64,000 nt of DNA from Mycolicibacterium celeriflavum. GTDB lineage: Bacteria; Actinomycetota; Actinomycetes; Mycobacteriales; Mycobacteriaceae. Shown in pieces: positions 8,778 to 16,648 of the stretch. The position numbers and the translations under genes are program-made. Numbering within the stretch: the stretch's first letter is position 1; each line of letters begins with the position of its first letter. The DNA lies in assembly GCF_010731795.1 (NCBI RefSeq), contig NZ_AP022591.1, positions 682,001 to 746,000 of the forward strand, given 5' to 3'. The notes under the pieces are model-generated. The model was not told the DNA's origin. It did no database searches and worked only from the letters and a program-made list of their open reading frames with translations.

Positions 8778-9507
8778 TGAAGATGACTTCGGCGTGGTGC
8801 ACGAGGCGGTCGATCATGGCGGCGGCCACGACGTCGTCACCGAACACTTCGCCCCAGCGGCCGAAGGCCTTGTTGGAAGTGACGATCAGGCTGGCCCGTT
8901 CGTAGCGGGCCGAGACCAGTTGGAAGAACAGGTTGGCGGCCTCGGGTTCGAATGGGATGTAGCCGACTTCGTCGATGACGAGCAGCGGGTAGCGCCCGAG
9001 TCGGGTCAGTTCGGCGTGGATGCGCCCGGCGTGGTGGGCTTCGGCCAGTCGCGCTACCCATTCGGCGGCGGTGGCGAACAGGACCCGGTGGCCGGCTTGG
9101 CAGGCCCGCATGGCCAGTCCGATCGCCAGGTGGGTTTTGCCGGTGCCGGGTGGGCCGAGGAAGACTACATTGTCGCGGGCGGCGACGAAGTCCAGGGTGC
9201 CCAGGTGAGCGATGGCGTCGCGTTTGAGTCCGCGGGCATGGTCGAAGTCGAATTCCTCCAATGACTTTCGGGCCGGGAATCGGGCGGCGCGGATGCGTCC
9301 TTCACCGCCATGGGATTCGCGGGCCGAAACCTCGCGTTGCAGACAGGCCGCCAGGTATTCCTCATGGGTCCAGTTCTCCGCCCGGGCCCGCTCGGCTAGC
9401 CGGGCAATCGAGTCGCGCAGGGTCGGGGCTTTAAGTGCGCGAGTCAGATAGGCCAGCTCGCCGGCGACGTCCCGGCCGGCCGCAGTGGTGGTTTTGGTAG
9501 TCCCCAT
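8749..9507 (-). pseudogene. istB: IstB-type transposase ATPase, 3' end replaced by inserted element
   Basis: 252 codons open, ATG 9507. AAA+ helper ATPase of IS21 elements: Walker A GPPGTGKT at residues 118-125, Walker B LLVIDEVGYIP near 175, and SARYERASLIVTSNK. The native C-terminus should continue EVI-x-LKGDSYRLKDR. Here the frame passes into the recombinase element after HHAEVI and ends with ten foreign residues, FTNGTQTVLG. The native tail survives at 6018-6098. The start overlaps the istA stop by one base. Transposition activity is doubtful since the C-terminal region is lost. Confidence 0.88.
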
Positions 9508-10748
9508 CAGGCTGCCCCACCATCGAGATCGACCCCGAACGCGGTGTCATAGGACGACAGCTCGCGCACCGGCACCTCGGATTCTAATGGCGGTGTCGGG
9601 GTCTGGATTCTTCTACGCCGCAACACCTTGGCCGCCTCCACATGCACCGGATCAGAGATCGTCTGATGGGTCGCCCAGATTCGCGCATGCTCGGCCACCG
9701 GTTGGCCGTCGCAGACCACGTGCACCCGTTGCAGGTCGGCGCGCACCAACACCCGGCGCCCGACTGCGGCAGGGTGCACCGAGTAGTCGTTGCCGTCAAG
9801 GCGGATGTAGTGATCACGTGGCAGCCGCAACGACGAACACCAGCCGGTGGCCGGTGCCACCGGCGGTAATCCCAGCATCGCCGCCCGATCCGCCTCGATC
9901 CGGTCGGTCGGGGCGCAGCCAAGCGCTCGGCGGGTGCGGGTGTTGACCACGGCCAGCCAATCGGTCATCTGGGTGTTGAAATCGGCCGGCGAGGCGAAGG
10001 TGCGGCCAGGTAGAAACGAACGCTCCAGGTAGTCATGGGCTCGTTCGATAAGCCCTTTGGCTTCCGGGTCGGCGGGCTTGCAGACGATGACCTTGGTGGC
10101 CAGCACCCCGCGAAAGGCCTGACATTCCTTGGTCAGCTCAACGCGCCCCGCGCGCCAACGCCCGATCGCACCCTCACCGTCCCACACCAAGGCTCGCGGC
10201 ACCGCGCCGAGCCGGCTGATCAGCTCCCACCACCCAGCGAACAGATCCTCAGCACGCCGGGTGGGGAGCAAGATGGCCATCAGCCATCGCGAGTAGGCAC
10301 TGATCATCGTCAGTACCGGCAACCGGGTGGCGGTGCGGGTCTGGCCAAAGCCGACCGCGATCTCTACCGGCGGGAACCACAGATCGCACTGGGCGATCTC
10401 TCCGGCGGCATAGGCGGTGCGCGAGGCCGGATCTGGCGGCAGATACACCGGCCGCAACTCAGCCACCCGCGCCGAGAGCACCCGGATCGAGCGGGTCCAG
10501 CCGATCCGCTCGGCGATCACCGTCGCCGGCATCCGTGGATAGGCCTGCAGCAGTTCGCGGATCCGCGGTACAGCCTCATCGACGATCGAACCCCGCGGTG
10601 GCCGTTCGTACTTCGGCGGCACATCCGAGGCCAACGCCGACTTCACGGTGTTCTTCGAAACCCCCAGCACCCGCGCGATCACCTTGATCGGCAGGCCCTC
10701 GGCACGGCGCAGACGACGGATCTCGGCCCAATCTTCCACAGACAACAT
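9507..10748 (-). CDS. istA: IstA transposase (IS21 family)
   Basis: 413 residues, ATG 10748, full length. N-terminal HTH: EIRRLRRAEGLPIKVIARVLGVSKNTVKSAL, residues 9-39, then a DDE core. Likely acidic residues are the Asp in QCDLWFPPV, the Asp in LVWDGEGA and the Glu in AKGLIERAHDYLE. The C-terminal beta-rich domain follows with YSVHP. It cuts and joins the element ends with IstB. The frame is intact, but its partner IstB is truncated, so the copy is probably immobile unless helped in trans. Confidence 0.92.
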   Translation of the reverse strand: MLSVEDWAEIRRLRRAEGLPIKVIARVLGVSKNTVKSALASDVPPKYERPPRGSIVDEAVPRIRELLQAYPRMPATVIAERIGWTRSIRVLSARVAELRPVYLPPDPASRTAYAAGEIAQCDLWFPPVEIAVGFGQTRTATRLPVLTMISAYSRWLMAILLPTRRAEDLFAGWWELISRLGAVPRALVWDGEGAIGRWRAGRVELTKECQAFRGVLATKVIVCKPADPEAKGLIERAHDYLERSFLPGRTFASPADFNTQMTDWLAVVNTRTRRALGCAPTDRIEADRAAMLGLPPVAPATGWCSSLRLPRDHYIRLDGNDYSVHPAAVGRRVLVRADLQRVHVVCDGQPVAEHARIWATHQTISDPVHVEAAKVLRRRRIQTPTPPLESEVPVRELSSYDTAFGVDLDGGAA

Positions 10749-10834
10749 TCCCTTCTGGTCCTCCTGGCTCGACTAGAGCCAGGCCACCGGACCAGGGGGT
10801 CAAAATTCAGTTGCCGCGCCGGGGTCAGTTTTCA

Positions 10835-11142
10835 CGTGCCGCTGACAGCGACAAGACGACGTCCTCGGCGCAGATTCAATGAGAAAGGTGTCGGCTGGCG
10901 CAGATATGCAGATTTGTTGAGGCCCGAAAACACTTCCCATCGAATTCGACGCTCGACGGGCCAGGCAAAACCATAGCACCGAATAGCACTGTGCCACAGT
11001 GCAACTCGCGCCGGTGCCGGTAACGGTGCGTGCTCAAGAGGTGCGAATTGCGGGGGAGTGGAGCATGCGCACATCGCAGCGTCCGGAGCGTGGCCATATC
11101 TCAGGCTAGTTTACGGCTAGATGTGTGGCTATAATGGGCCGC
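10835..11142. other. Intergenic region upstream of the RelBE module
   Basis: About 308 bp without a gene. It contains a perfect palindrome GCACTGTG-C-CACAGTGC at 10986-11002. Near the toxin-antitoxin start there is a repeated GGCTAG (about 11104-11120) followed by the TATAAT promoter listed separately. Nothing else is identifiable. Confidence 0.5.
11130..11135 (+). promoter_or_regulatory. -10 box (TATAAT) giving a leaderless antitoxin mRNA
   Basis: A perfect TATAAT lies 7 bp before the ATG at 11143, the spacing seen for leaderless mycobacterial transcripts in which the A of ATG is +1. Two GGCTAG repeats just upstream (about 11104-11120) could be antitoxin operator half-sites; this is inference. 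Confidence 0.6.
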
Positions 11143-11418
11143 ATGCGATCGATTCCGCTCGGCGAGGCCAAAGACAAGCTGTCGGCGCTGGTCGATGACG
11201 CCGAAGCCACGCACGACATCATTACCATCACCAAGCACGGGCGACCTGCGGCCGTCCTGATGTCGGCCGATGACCTCGAATCGCTGCAGGAGACTGTGTA
11301 TTGGCTTTCACAGCCCGGGATCCGCGACACCATCGTCGCGGCCGAACGCGAATACGCAGAGGGCTCGACAGTCGACGGCGATGCGCTGCGTGACGAGTTC
11401 GGCCTTCCGCCACGGTGA
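11143..11418 (+). CDS. relB: RelB/Phd-type antitoxin
   Basis: 91 residues from ATG 11143 (leaderless); an earlier ATG at 11125 would lie upstream of the promoter. The N-terminal DNA-binding half has the YefM/Phd pattern: IPLGEAKDKLSALVDDAE, then IITITKHGRPAAVLMSADDLESLQETV. The C-terminal acidic half wraps the toxin. It resembles mycobacterial RelB (Rv1247c type). It overlaps the toxin start by 4 bp, so the two are translationally coupled, and the antitoxin plus complex presumably represses its own promoter. Confidence 0.85.
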   Translation: MRSIPLGEAKDKLSALVDDAEATHDIITITKHGRPAAVLMSADDLESLQETVYWLSQPGIRDTIVAAEREYAEGSTVDGDALRDEFGLPPR

Positions 11419-11696
11419 CCACAAAGGACCGCCCGTACCACGTCGACGTAGCCGGGTCCGCACGCCGTGACTTGCGGCGCCCCTCAGGCAAGATCGCCAT
11501 GGCGATCATCGAGTTCATCACCGGCCCGCTTGCTGAGAACCCACAGCGGCTCAGCAAGGTCCTGCGGGGCGAACTGGCGGCTTACCGCAGCGCCCGCCGA
11601 GGCGATTACCGGGTGCTGTTTCGCATCGACGATGACAAGCACGCCATCGTCATCGTTGCGATCGATCACCGTGCCCAGATCTACCGCCCGCGCTGA
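11415..11696 (+). CDS. relE: RelE-type mRNA interferase toxin
   Basis: 93 residues, GTG 11415 within the antitoxin stop. RelE/ParE fold: YHVDVAGSARRDLRRPSGK at the N-terminus, FITGPLAENPQRLSKVLRGEL in the middle, SARRGDYRVLFRID, and VAIDHRAQIYRPR at the end. The basic RRGDYRV strand and the terminal aromatic and Arg residues match the catalytic surface of RelE, which cuts mRNA in the ribosomal A site. Intact length and residues suggest an active toxin controlled by the upstream antitoxin. Confidence 0.87.
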   Translation: MTTKDRPYHVDVAGSARRDLRRPSGKIAMAIIEFITGPLAENPQRLSKVLRGELAAYRSARRGDYRVLFRIDDDKHAIVIVAIDHRAQIYRPR

Positions 11697-12309
11697 AGCC
11701 GGCTGCGGATATTGCGGGGCCGGTGCGTTCCTTCGATCCGATCAAAAAGCGTTGATTACGAGCAGGATTCGCACGTGGAATCCATACAGCGAGCCATGGG
11801 CAATTCGTCACAGTGACGAAAGAGTGTCAGTTGGACCCCCTGGATGTAGCGAGGGGTATTCGCTGCCGGCGCGCGGGCAGGTAGTACTCCCGGGCGCGAC
11901 AGGTTGAGTGGACGCATCGCCCATAACCCCGTGAGAACGCTTTCACCACAGTCGTGTGGAGATGCAGTCGCGCGGAGATGCGACGTCGAGTGCACGCTCC
12001 AGGTGCGGAAAAGCACCACAGAGGTACGTGAGGCGTGCACTCGGCGGCAAAAGAACCAGGCACTACAAAGTGCCGATAAGCCACATTATGTCAAGTTGGA
12101 TGCCGGACCCTCCGCAATGGTCCTCCGGGCAAAACAGGACTACTACTTACTAGACCCATCGACTCTTCTGCGGCGAAGCCCTTCCCCGACTGGCCACCAT
12201 CGGCTGAAGTTCCGTCAACTCACATACTCGACCCAGTGCAGCGTGGGTATACACCGCAGTGATTTCAACTGCGCGACCCCGATGACAACGGCGGCCTCGT
12301 CGAGCGGCG
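11697..12309. other. 613-bp gap; second 18-bp repeat and unassigned sequence
   Basis: No gene can be supported. It contains the second copy of the 18-bp repeat (11801-11818). The stretch 11820-12300 has unremarkable short frames in all directions and a lower GC content than neighbours around 12060-12180. It may be decayed insertion or island-edge DNA, but no recognisable protein remains. Confidence 0.4.
11801..11818. repeat. 18-bp direct repeat, copy 2
   Basis: Identical to 5826-5843 in the same orientation, containing CGTCACAGTGACG. It could be a duplicated attachment or target site bounding the island, or a dispersed genomic repeat or regulator site. The sequence alone does not decide. Confidence 0.7.
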
Positions 12310-13155
12310 TTAGAACGCGTAGCGGAGAATTCGCGCCTTACGGGCCCCGGTCTTGGTCTGGCCCATCAGCTTCGTCGCGATACGTACCCAGCCGGGAAAG
12401 AGGTCGACCTCCGGCTGGTGCGCAAGACTGGCCTCCTCGACCAGCTTCATCCGCGGATTCCAAGTCTGTGGATGATGTGCATCCTTGAAGCCGGCGTAGC
12501 CCCACTGATTTCCGACATCCTTGAACATTTTCTGCGGAGCCAGCTTGATCGCGAGCCGACTGGCTAGGCCGATCCCGCCGTAGTCGTTGAACGCGAGTTC
12601 GCCGGAACGGAAGTACTCGGTGATGCGGCGGAAGATGTCCACGATCACCGGCTCGGTCAAAAAGGCGAAAAGTCCGTCGGCGACCAGCATGGTGGGCCGT
12701 TCGTTCGGGATCGCCTCGGCCCAGCGCTTGTCGGCCAGCGACACCGGCACCGAATGCGACTGCGGGTTGGCCGGTAGAACCTCGTCGCGCACCGCCATGA
12801 TCCCCGGCAGGTCCACGTTGTACCAGTCCACCGACGAAGGAGGACCAATCCGGTAGAAGCGGCTGTCGAGCCCGGCCCCGAGATCGACTACTACCGCATT
12901 CGGGTGCCGCCCGACGAAGCCGCGTACCCGGTCATCGAGCAACTTCGCGCGCAGCGCGGTCTGGCAAACGACGCTGGTCTGCACGCCGAGACCCGCAAAG
13001 TCGTAGTCGATCTTGCCCACCACGTCGCTCGCGAGCGTGTCGCCGAGGATCGGTTGGCGCCAGCGACTGTCGAGTGCTCTGGCGTAGACAGTGAGAAGCG
13101 CGGTCTGTTCGACTGGACTCAGTTCGGTGGCGGCATTTCTCATGACCGCGAACAT
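12310..13155 (-). CDS. LCM-family SAM-dependent methyltransferase
   Basis: 281 residues, ATG 13155 with GAGG just upstream; ATG 13143 is an alternative. The leucine carboxyl methyltransferase-like family, expanded in mycobacteria, is recognised by SPVEQTALLTVYARALDSR near the start, VVDLGAGLDSRFYRI (SAM motif I), VDWYNVDLPGIMAVRDEVL, and the acidic LVADGLFAFL. It is cytosolic, and the substrate (a carboxylate or hydroxyl of a metabolite or polyketide) is unknown. It is divergent from the frameshifted VOC copy. Confidence 0.82.
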   Translation of the reverse strand: MFAVMRNAATELSPVEQTALLTVYARALDSRWRQPILGDTLASDVVGKIDYDFAGLGVQTSVVCQTALRAKLLDDRVRGFVGRHPNAVVVDLGAGLDSRFYRIGPPSSVDWYNVDLPGIMAVRDEVLPANPQSHSVPVSLADKRWAEAIPNERPTMLVADGLFAFLTEPVIVDIFRRITEYFRSGELAFNDYGGIGLASRLAIKLAPQKMFKDVGNQWGYAGFKDAHHPQTWNPRMKLVEEASLAHQPEVDLFPGWVRIATKLMGQTKTGARKARILRYAF

Positions 13156-13202
13156 ACACCTCTTCTCAGGGTGAACGGATCGCCGAAACCGTTCAGCCCG
13201 TC

Positions 13203-13567
13203 GTGATTACGCGCCTAAGCGGTGATTACGTACTGGCCGTGCTCGCTGTGAGCGACATCGAGGCCGGCAGGTCCTGGTACACAAATCTGTTCGGCCGCGA
13301 ACCTGACAACAATCCGATGTCGAATCTGATCGAATGGCAGGTCACCAACGGCGCCTGGGTGCAGGTTACCGAGGATCGCCAGCTTGCCGGCAACGGGATG
13401 CTCAACCTAGCCGTGTCGGACATCGAGGAAGGCGCTCGGGAACTCCGCGAGATCGGTTTGGACCCAGGCGAAATCATCGAAGCGAATCAGGGCTACGACT
13501 GTGGCCAATCACCGATACGGATAACAACCAGTTTCAGCTCGTCGGCAACTTTCGAGTGAAATACTGA
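13203..13567 (+). pseudogene. Frameshifted VOC protein, paralogue of the gene at 4,505-4,861
   Basis: GTG 13203. The first 97 residues match the VOC protein at 4505-4861 nearly residue for residue (YVLAVLAVSDIEAGRSWY, FGREPDNNP, GMLNLAVSDIEEGARELREIG). After EANQG the frame is lost. One base appears to be missing at about 13491, where the intact copy reads GGCGTACGACT and this one GGCTACGACT. The expected ending, LWPITDTDNNQFQLVGNFRVKY in type, continues in the next frame to the stop at 13565-13567. A protein of altered C-terminus stopping at 13559 would lack the last strand. Confidence 0.85.
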
Positions 13568-13809
13568 CGAACTGATCGGCTAACTCAAACAAACGATCGA
13601 CTATCGGGCTGTTGCCGGAAATACGGGCAGGATCCACCCGGTCGAGCCGGCCGAAACGTCCTCACCTGCCACCTACAACCGAAGGAATACGACCAGGTCG
13701 AATATGGCGGGTTACCGATAAATTCGGGTGCCCCGGAGGCGGTGCGCTGCAGGGCGTCGCTGCGGTACGGGTTTGTAGAGGTGATGCCCAGCTAATTACC
13801 TCTTGCCCA

Positions 13810-15591
13810 CTAAAGCCTCAGTGCCCCCTCGGCCAGTTCGTCGAAACGCTCTATAACCTCGTCGTTTTCGGCGTCGATGCCGCGCAGCGGTCCGCGGTCG
13901 GCCAGGTACCGCTGCGCGTACAACCGCGCCACCAGCGCCTTGCGGTCCCCGCGCCCAGAATCGCGCTCCCAGGCGGCCTGCTCGATGAGCAACGCACCGG
14001 CGTACACGTCGCCCATGAACTGGGCGAGCGGGAACAGCCGCGCCTCCGCCACCGCGCCGTCCAGTTTCGTCCACGCGGTAATTGCTGCGTCGAGATCTTC
14101 GATGCGCTGCGACACCAAACGTGTTGTGACTCCATCACTCGAGTCGTCTGATACTGACACCGCGTCGTGTAGCCGCTGCAGCAGTGGCTCGTGTGCATTG
14201 GCCTTCTCGATCCCCCGCTTCACGTCCAGACAGAGGATGTTGTCGGGGCCCTCCCAGATGGTGTTCACCTGTGCGTCGCGCAGCAGCCGGGCCACCGGCC
14301 AGGACTCGATATAGCCGTTGCCACCGTGGATTTCGATCGCGTCGGATGCCATGGTTATGCCCAGCCGGCAGGCTTTGAGCTTCGTAACGGGAACCGCGAT
14401 GCGCTGGCGCACCCGGCGCGGCTGCCGGTGGTTGGCGAACCCCATGCCGTCGAAAACCAGCGCCTGGGCGGCTTCGACGTCGACGATCATCTCGGCCAGC
14501 TTTCGGCGCATCAACGGCTTGTCAATCAGCTTGTCGCCGAACGCCTGCCGACTTCGGGTATAGCACAGCGACTCGACCAGTGCCCGCCGCGCATTGCCCA
14601 AAGCAAACTGCGCGATACCCAGTCGCGCTGCGTTCGTCAGCTCCATCATGCGGCCCAGACCTTTGCCGTCGGCCGCGCCCGCATCGGCGGTGGGCTCGCC
14701 GGAAAGCAGGAACGCCTCGGCGTCAACAAATTCCACCTCGCCGGAAGCAACCGAGCGAGTGCCGAGCTTGTCCTTCAGCCGGCGGATCCGCACGCCATTG
14801 CGGGAACCGTCGCGTCGAGTGCGCAGCACCAGGAAGTTGGCGACGCCGCGGCCGGAGTCGGGCGCACCCTCCGGTTTTGCCAGCACGATGAACGCCTCAC
14901 CGTTGCAGTTCGAGGCAAACCACTTGAAGCCGTTGAGCAGCCACGCATCGCCGTGCCGCGTCGCCGTCGTCTCCAGCGCTCCGAGATCCGAACCGCCGGT
15001 GCGCTCGGTCAACAGCTGCGCGGTCTCCCCCGCCCACTCGCCGGACGCGAACTTGGCGAGCACATGGTCGCGCACATCGGACGGCGCGTACGCCGCGACC
15101 AAGGCTTGCACCATCCCGCCGCCAGTGCCCAACGCGCATCCCATCCCGATGTCGGCCTGGTCGAGTAGGTAATTGGACGTGAACAGCATCAGCGTGGGGT
15201 TCACCCCGGCGCGGCGGGCATCCTCGCGCAACTCGGCCTGGGCGTTGAGCACCGCGCGCTTGGACTCGACGAATGACGGCGGCATGACCACCCGGCTGAT
15301 GTCGTGGCCCCACCGGTCGTAACGCTCGAGGCGCGGCGGGTTGCGGTCGGTCTCCTCGGCCCACCGCGCGACGGGGCCACCCATGAGTTCACCGATGCGC
15401 GACAGCAGCGGTTCGGCAAACGCCAGCTCGTCGGGCTGCAGATAGTAGGCCATCGTCGCTTGCAGCGTGGGATCGCTGGTGTACCAGTTCAGGCCCACGG
15501 CGCCCTGGTAGTTCTCGGTCCGATAGCGCTCTGATTTCTCCGCGGACGCGAAGGGAAGCCGATCCACCGCCTCGATGTCGTAGTCGGTCAC
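13810..15591 (-). CDS. Acyl-CoA dehydrogenase, AidB/large FadE type
   Basis: 593 residues, GTG 15591. It is longer than the usual 380-residue ACAD, with an N-terminal helical extension as in AidB-type enzymes. The core shows GGSDLGALETTATRHGDAWLLNGFKWFASN (FAD and substrate loop), SRNGVRIRRLKDKLGTRSVASGEVEF, and GNGYIESWPVARLLRDAQVNTIWEG near the C-terminus; that IWEG segment carries the usual ACAD/AidB signature. FAD-dependent, cytosolic, probably alpha-beta dehydrogenation of an acyl-CoA. It stands alone between two gaps. Confidence 0.87.
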   Translation of the reverse strand: MTDYDIEAVDRLPFASAEKSERYRTENYQGAVGLNWYTSDPTLQATMAYYLQPDELAFAEPLLSRIGELMGGPVARWAEETDRNPPRLERYDRWGHDISRVVMPPSFVESKRAVLNAQAELREDARRAGVNPTLMLFTSNYLLDQADIGMGCALGTGGGMVQALVAAYAPSDVRDHVLAKFASGEWAGETAQLLTERTGGSDLGALETTATRHGDAWLLNGFKWFASNCNGEAFIVLAKPEGAPDSGRGVANFLVLRTRRDGSRNGVRIRRLKDKLGTRSVASGEVEFVDAEAFLLSGEPTADAGAADGKGLGRMMELTNAARLGIAQFALGNARRALVESLCYTRSRQAFGDKLIDKPLMRRKLAEMIVDVEAAQALVFDGMGFANHRQPRRVRQRIAVPVTKLKACRLGITMASDAIEIHGGNGYIESWPVARLLRDAQVNTIWEGPDNILCLDVKRGIEKANAHEPLLQRLHDAVSVSDDSSDGVTTRLVSQRIEDLDAAITAWTKLDGAVAEARLFPLAQFMGDVYAGALLIEQAAWERDSGRGDRKALVARLYAQRYLADRGPLRGIDAENDEVIERFDELAEGALRL

Positions 15592-15995
15592 ATCGCAACG
15601 TTATTACACTTGCCATGCCAGGTGTCGACGAATTGTAATCCTGTTTTGTAGCGGTACCGCCAGCTGACCACTTGTCACGGATCTCGCCGCTCAAGCGACA
15701 CGCATCAGAATCTCGTGGATAACTGCTGTTATTCATGAAACTCGTGCGGACATTGCGTCTTCCGCCGGTCCACACGTCTCCCCTTCCCCGTTTTCAGCAA
15801 CCGAGGTCGCGGCGGTACAGCGAGTCGCATCGATCACATGCTTTGCGGGGGCATCGATCCAAACTGTACGGACGTGTCATCTCGAGCTGGACAGTTCGAC
15901 TCGAGACTATCCGAATAATCTTGGCATACAACCAGTTTGGTCATGAGAACTAGATCCGGGAATAGACACTTGTCAACCACGTCGGCCCCTCTCGT
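15592..15995. other. 404-bp intergenic region
   Basis: No gene supported. It holds the promoter of the leftward acyl-CoA dehydrogenase near 15,600, and the rest has lower GC (for example TTGTAATCCTG and the stretch near 15,900-15,960) than coding DNA nearby. No hairpin or repeat stands out. Confidence 0.4.
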
Positions 15996-16466
15996 CTAGC
16001 CTCCTCCAGTACGTCGAAATGCTTGGCGGTCGAACCTGACGGACTCCGTATCTGTCAGAAGTTTCCAGGGCGGCATTCCGAGGAGACCAGCAAGGCGCCC
16101 CTGCATCTGGACGCCGGACGGCAGCGGGCGCCACCATATGGTCACCTCGGCGATCTTGCCGTCCGCATTGAGCAGGATGTAATCCATTCCGTTGACCACG
16201 GTGTCTTCGATCTGCAGCCGGAAGTACGCGGCATGGTGCGTCTCACCGCTGAGGACTTCCTTGTAGGTGAGGTCGGTCGCCACCGTGCCGACCGACCGCA
16301 TGGCTTCCAGGACTGCCTCGCGCCCGGTGAGTGGCTCATCGTCGAGCGGGCCATACAGCACCACGTTCTCGGCGAGGATTCCGGAAAGAGCGTCGTTGTC
16401 TGCGCCGCCGTGCATGCAGTCGACAAAGAATTCCACGGCGTCGCGATTCGGGGCGAACGTGGGCAT
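15996..16466 (-). CDS. SnoaL/NTF2-like domain protein
   Basis: 156 residues, ATG 16466 with AGGAG upstream. Typical limonene-epoxide-hydrolase/SnoaL fold: a first helix RDAVEFFVDCMHGGADNDALSGILAENVVLYGP, LTGREAVLEAM, YFRLQIEDTVVNGMDYILLNADGKIAEVTIWWRPL. It probably binds or isomerises a hydrophobic small molecule; no catalytic set can be assigned with certainty. It lies 182 bp downstream of the SDR gene on the same strand and may belong to the same TetR-controlled unit. Confidence 0.78.
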   Translation of the reverse strand: MPTFAPNRDAVEFFVDCMHGGADNDALSGILAENVVLYGPLDDEPLTGREAVLEAMRSVGTVATDLTYKEVLSGETHHAAYFRLQIEDTVVNGMDYILLNADGKIAEVTIWWRPLPSGVQMQGRLAGLLGMPPWKLLTDTESVRFDRQAFRRTGGG

Positions 16467-16648
16467 GGTTACTCCTTATTCGTTTGTTGCTTGTGGTTTG
16501 TGAGACCTGATCGGTTGGGCTCATCCGTGCGACGACCCGAATGGGCCCACGCCAGAACGGTCTCCGGAAATCGGAAGGACGGTACTCTTCTGCGCTGGTC
16601 GCCGCGGTTCGGCACGTTTGTGTCGGCATACATGCCGTCGTCACTCGC

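Larger units (their letters stand above)
6099..8779 (+). mobile_element. Serine-recombinase element inserted in istB
   Basis: About 2.68 kb bounded by imperfect 17-bp inverted repeats: CACCGACGGAACGCAAA at 6099-6115 and its inverse TTTGCGTTCCGTTAGTG at 8763-8779 (15 of 17 match; the inner 12 are perfect). It carries a 280-bp leader, then three genes overlapped by GTGA junctions: an HTH protein, a small unknown protein and a serine recombinase. Both flanks are istB sequence, which fixes the insertion point. Element limits may be a few bases off because no intact istB is available here. Confidence 0.8.
5959..10834. mobile_element. IS21-family insertion sequence interrupted by a second element
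   Basis: The two ends carry paired, inverted terminal repeats typical of IS21. On the left TGAAAATTGACCCCCTG occurs at 5959-5975 and again at 5984-6000. On the right the inverted counterparts are at about 10818-10834 and 10793-10809, also 25 bp apart. istA and istB lie inside on the minus strand. The istB 3' end (6018-6098) is separated from the istB body (from about 8780) by 2.7 kb of an unrelated recombinase element. No clear target duplication was seen at the outer ends. Confidence 0.85.

Noticed and set aside
7156..9264. 702-codon plus-strand frame
   Set aside because: It joins a middle part of the recombinase to antisense istB; only the part before about 8770 is real protein sequence, in several frames.
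5959..10834. A composite transposon made of two IS copies
   Set aside because: Only one pair of IS21 ends and one istA are present; the split istB shows nesting of one element in another.
11820..12300. Short frames with a PRYIQGVQLTLFRH-like peptide (minus strand)
   Set aside because: No start context and no family match; may be decayed mobile DNA but cannot be supported.
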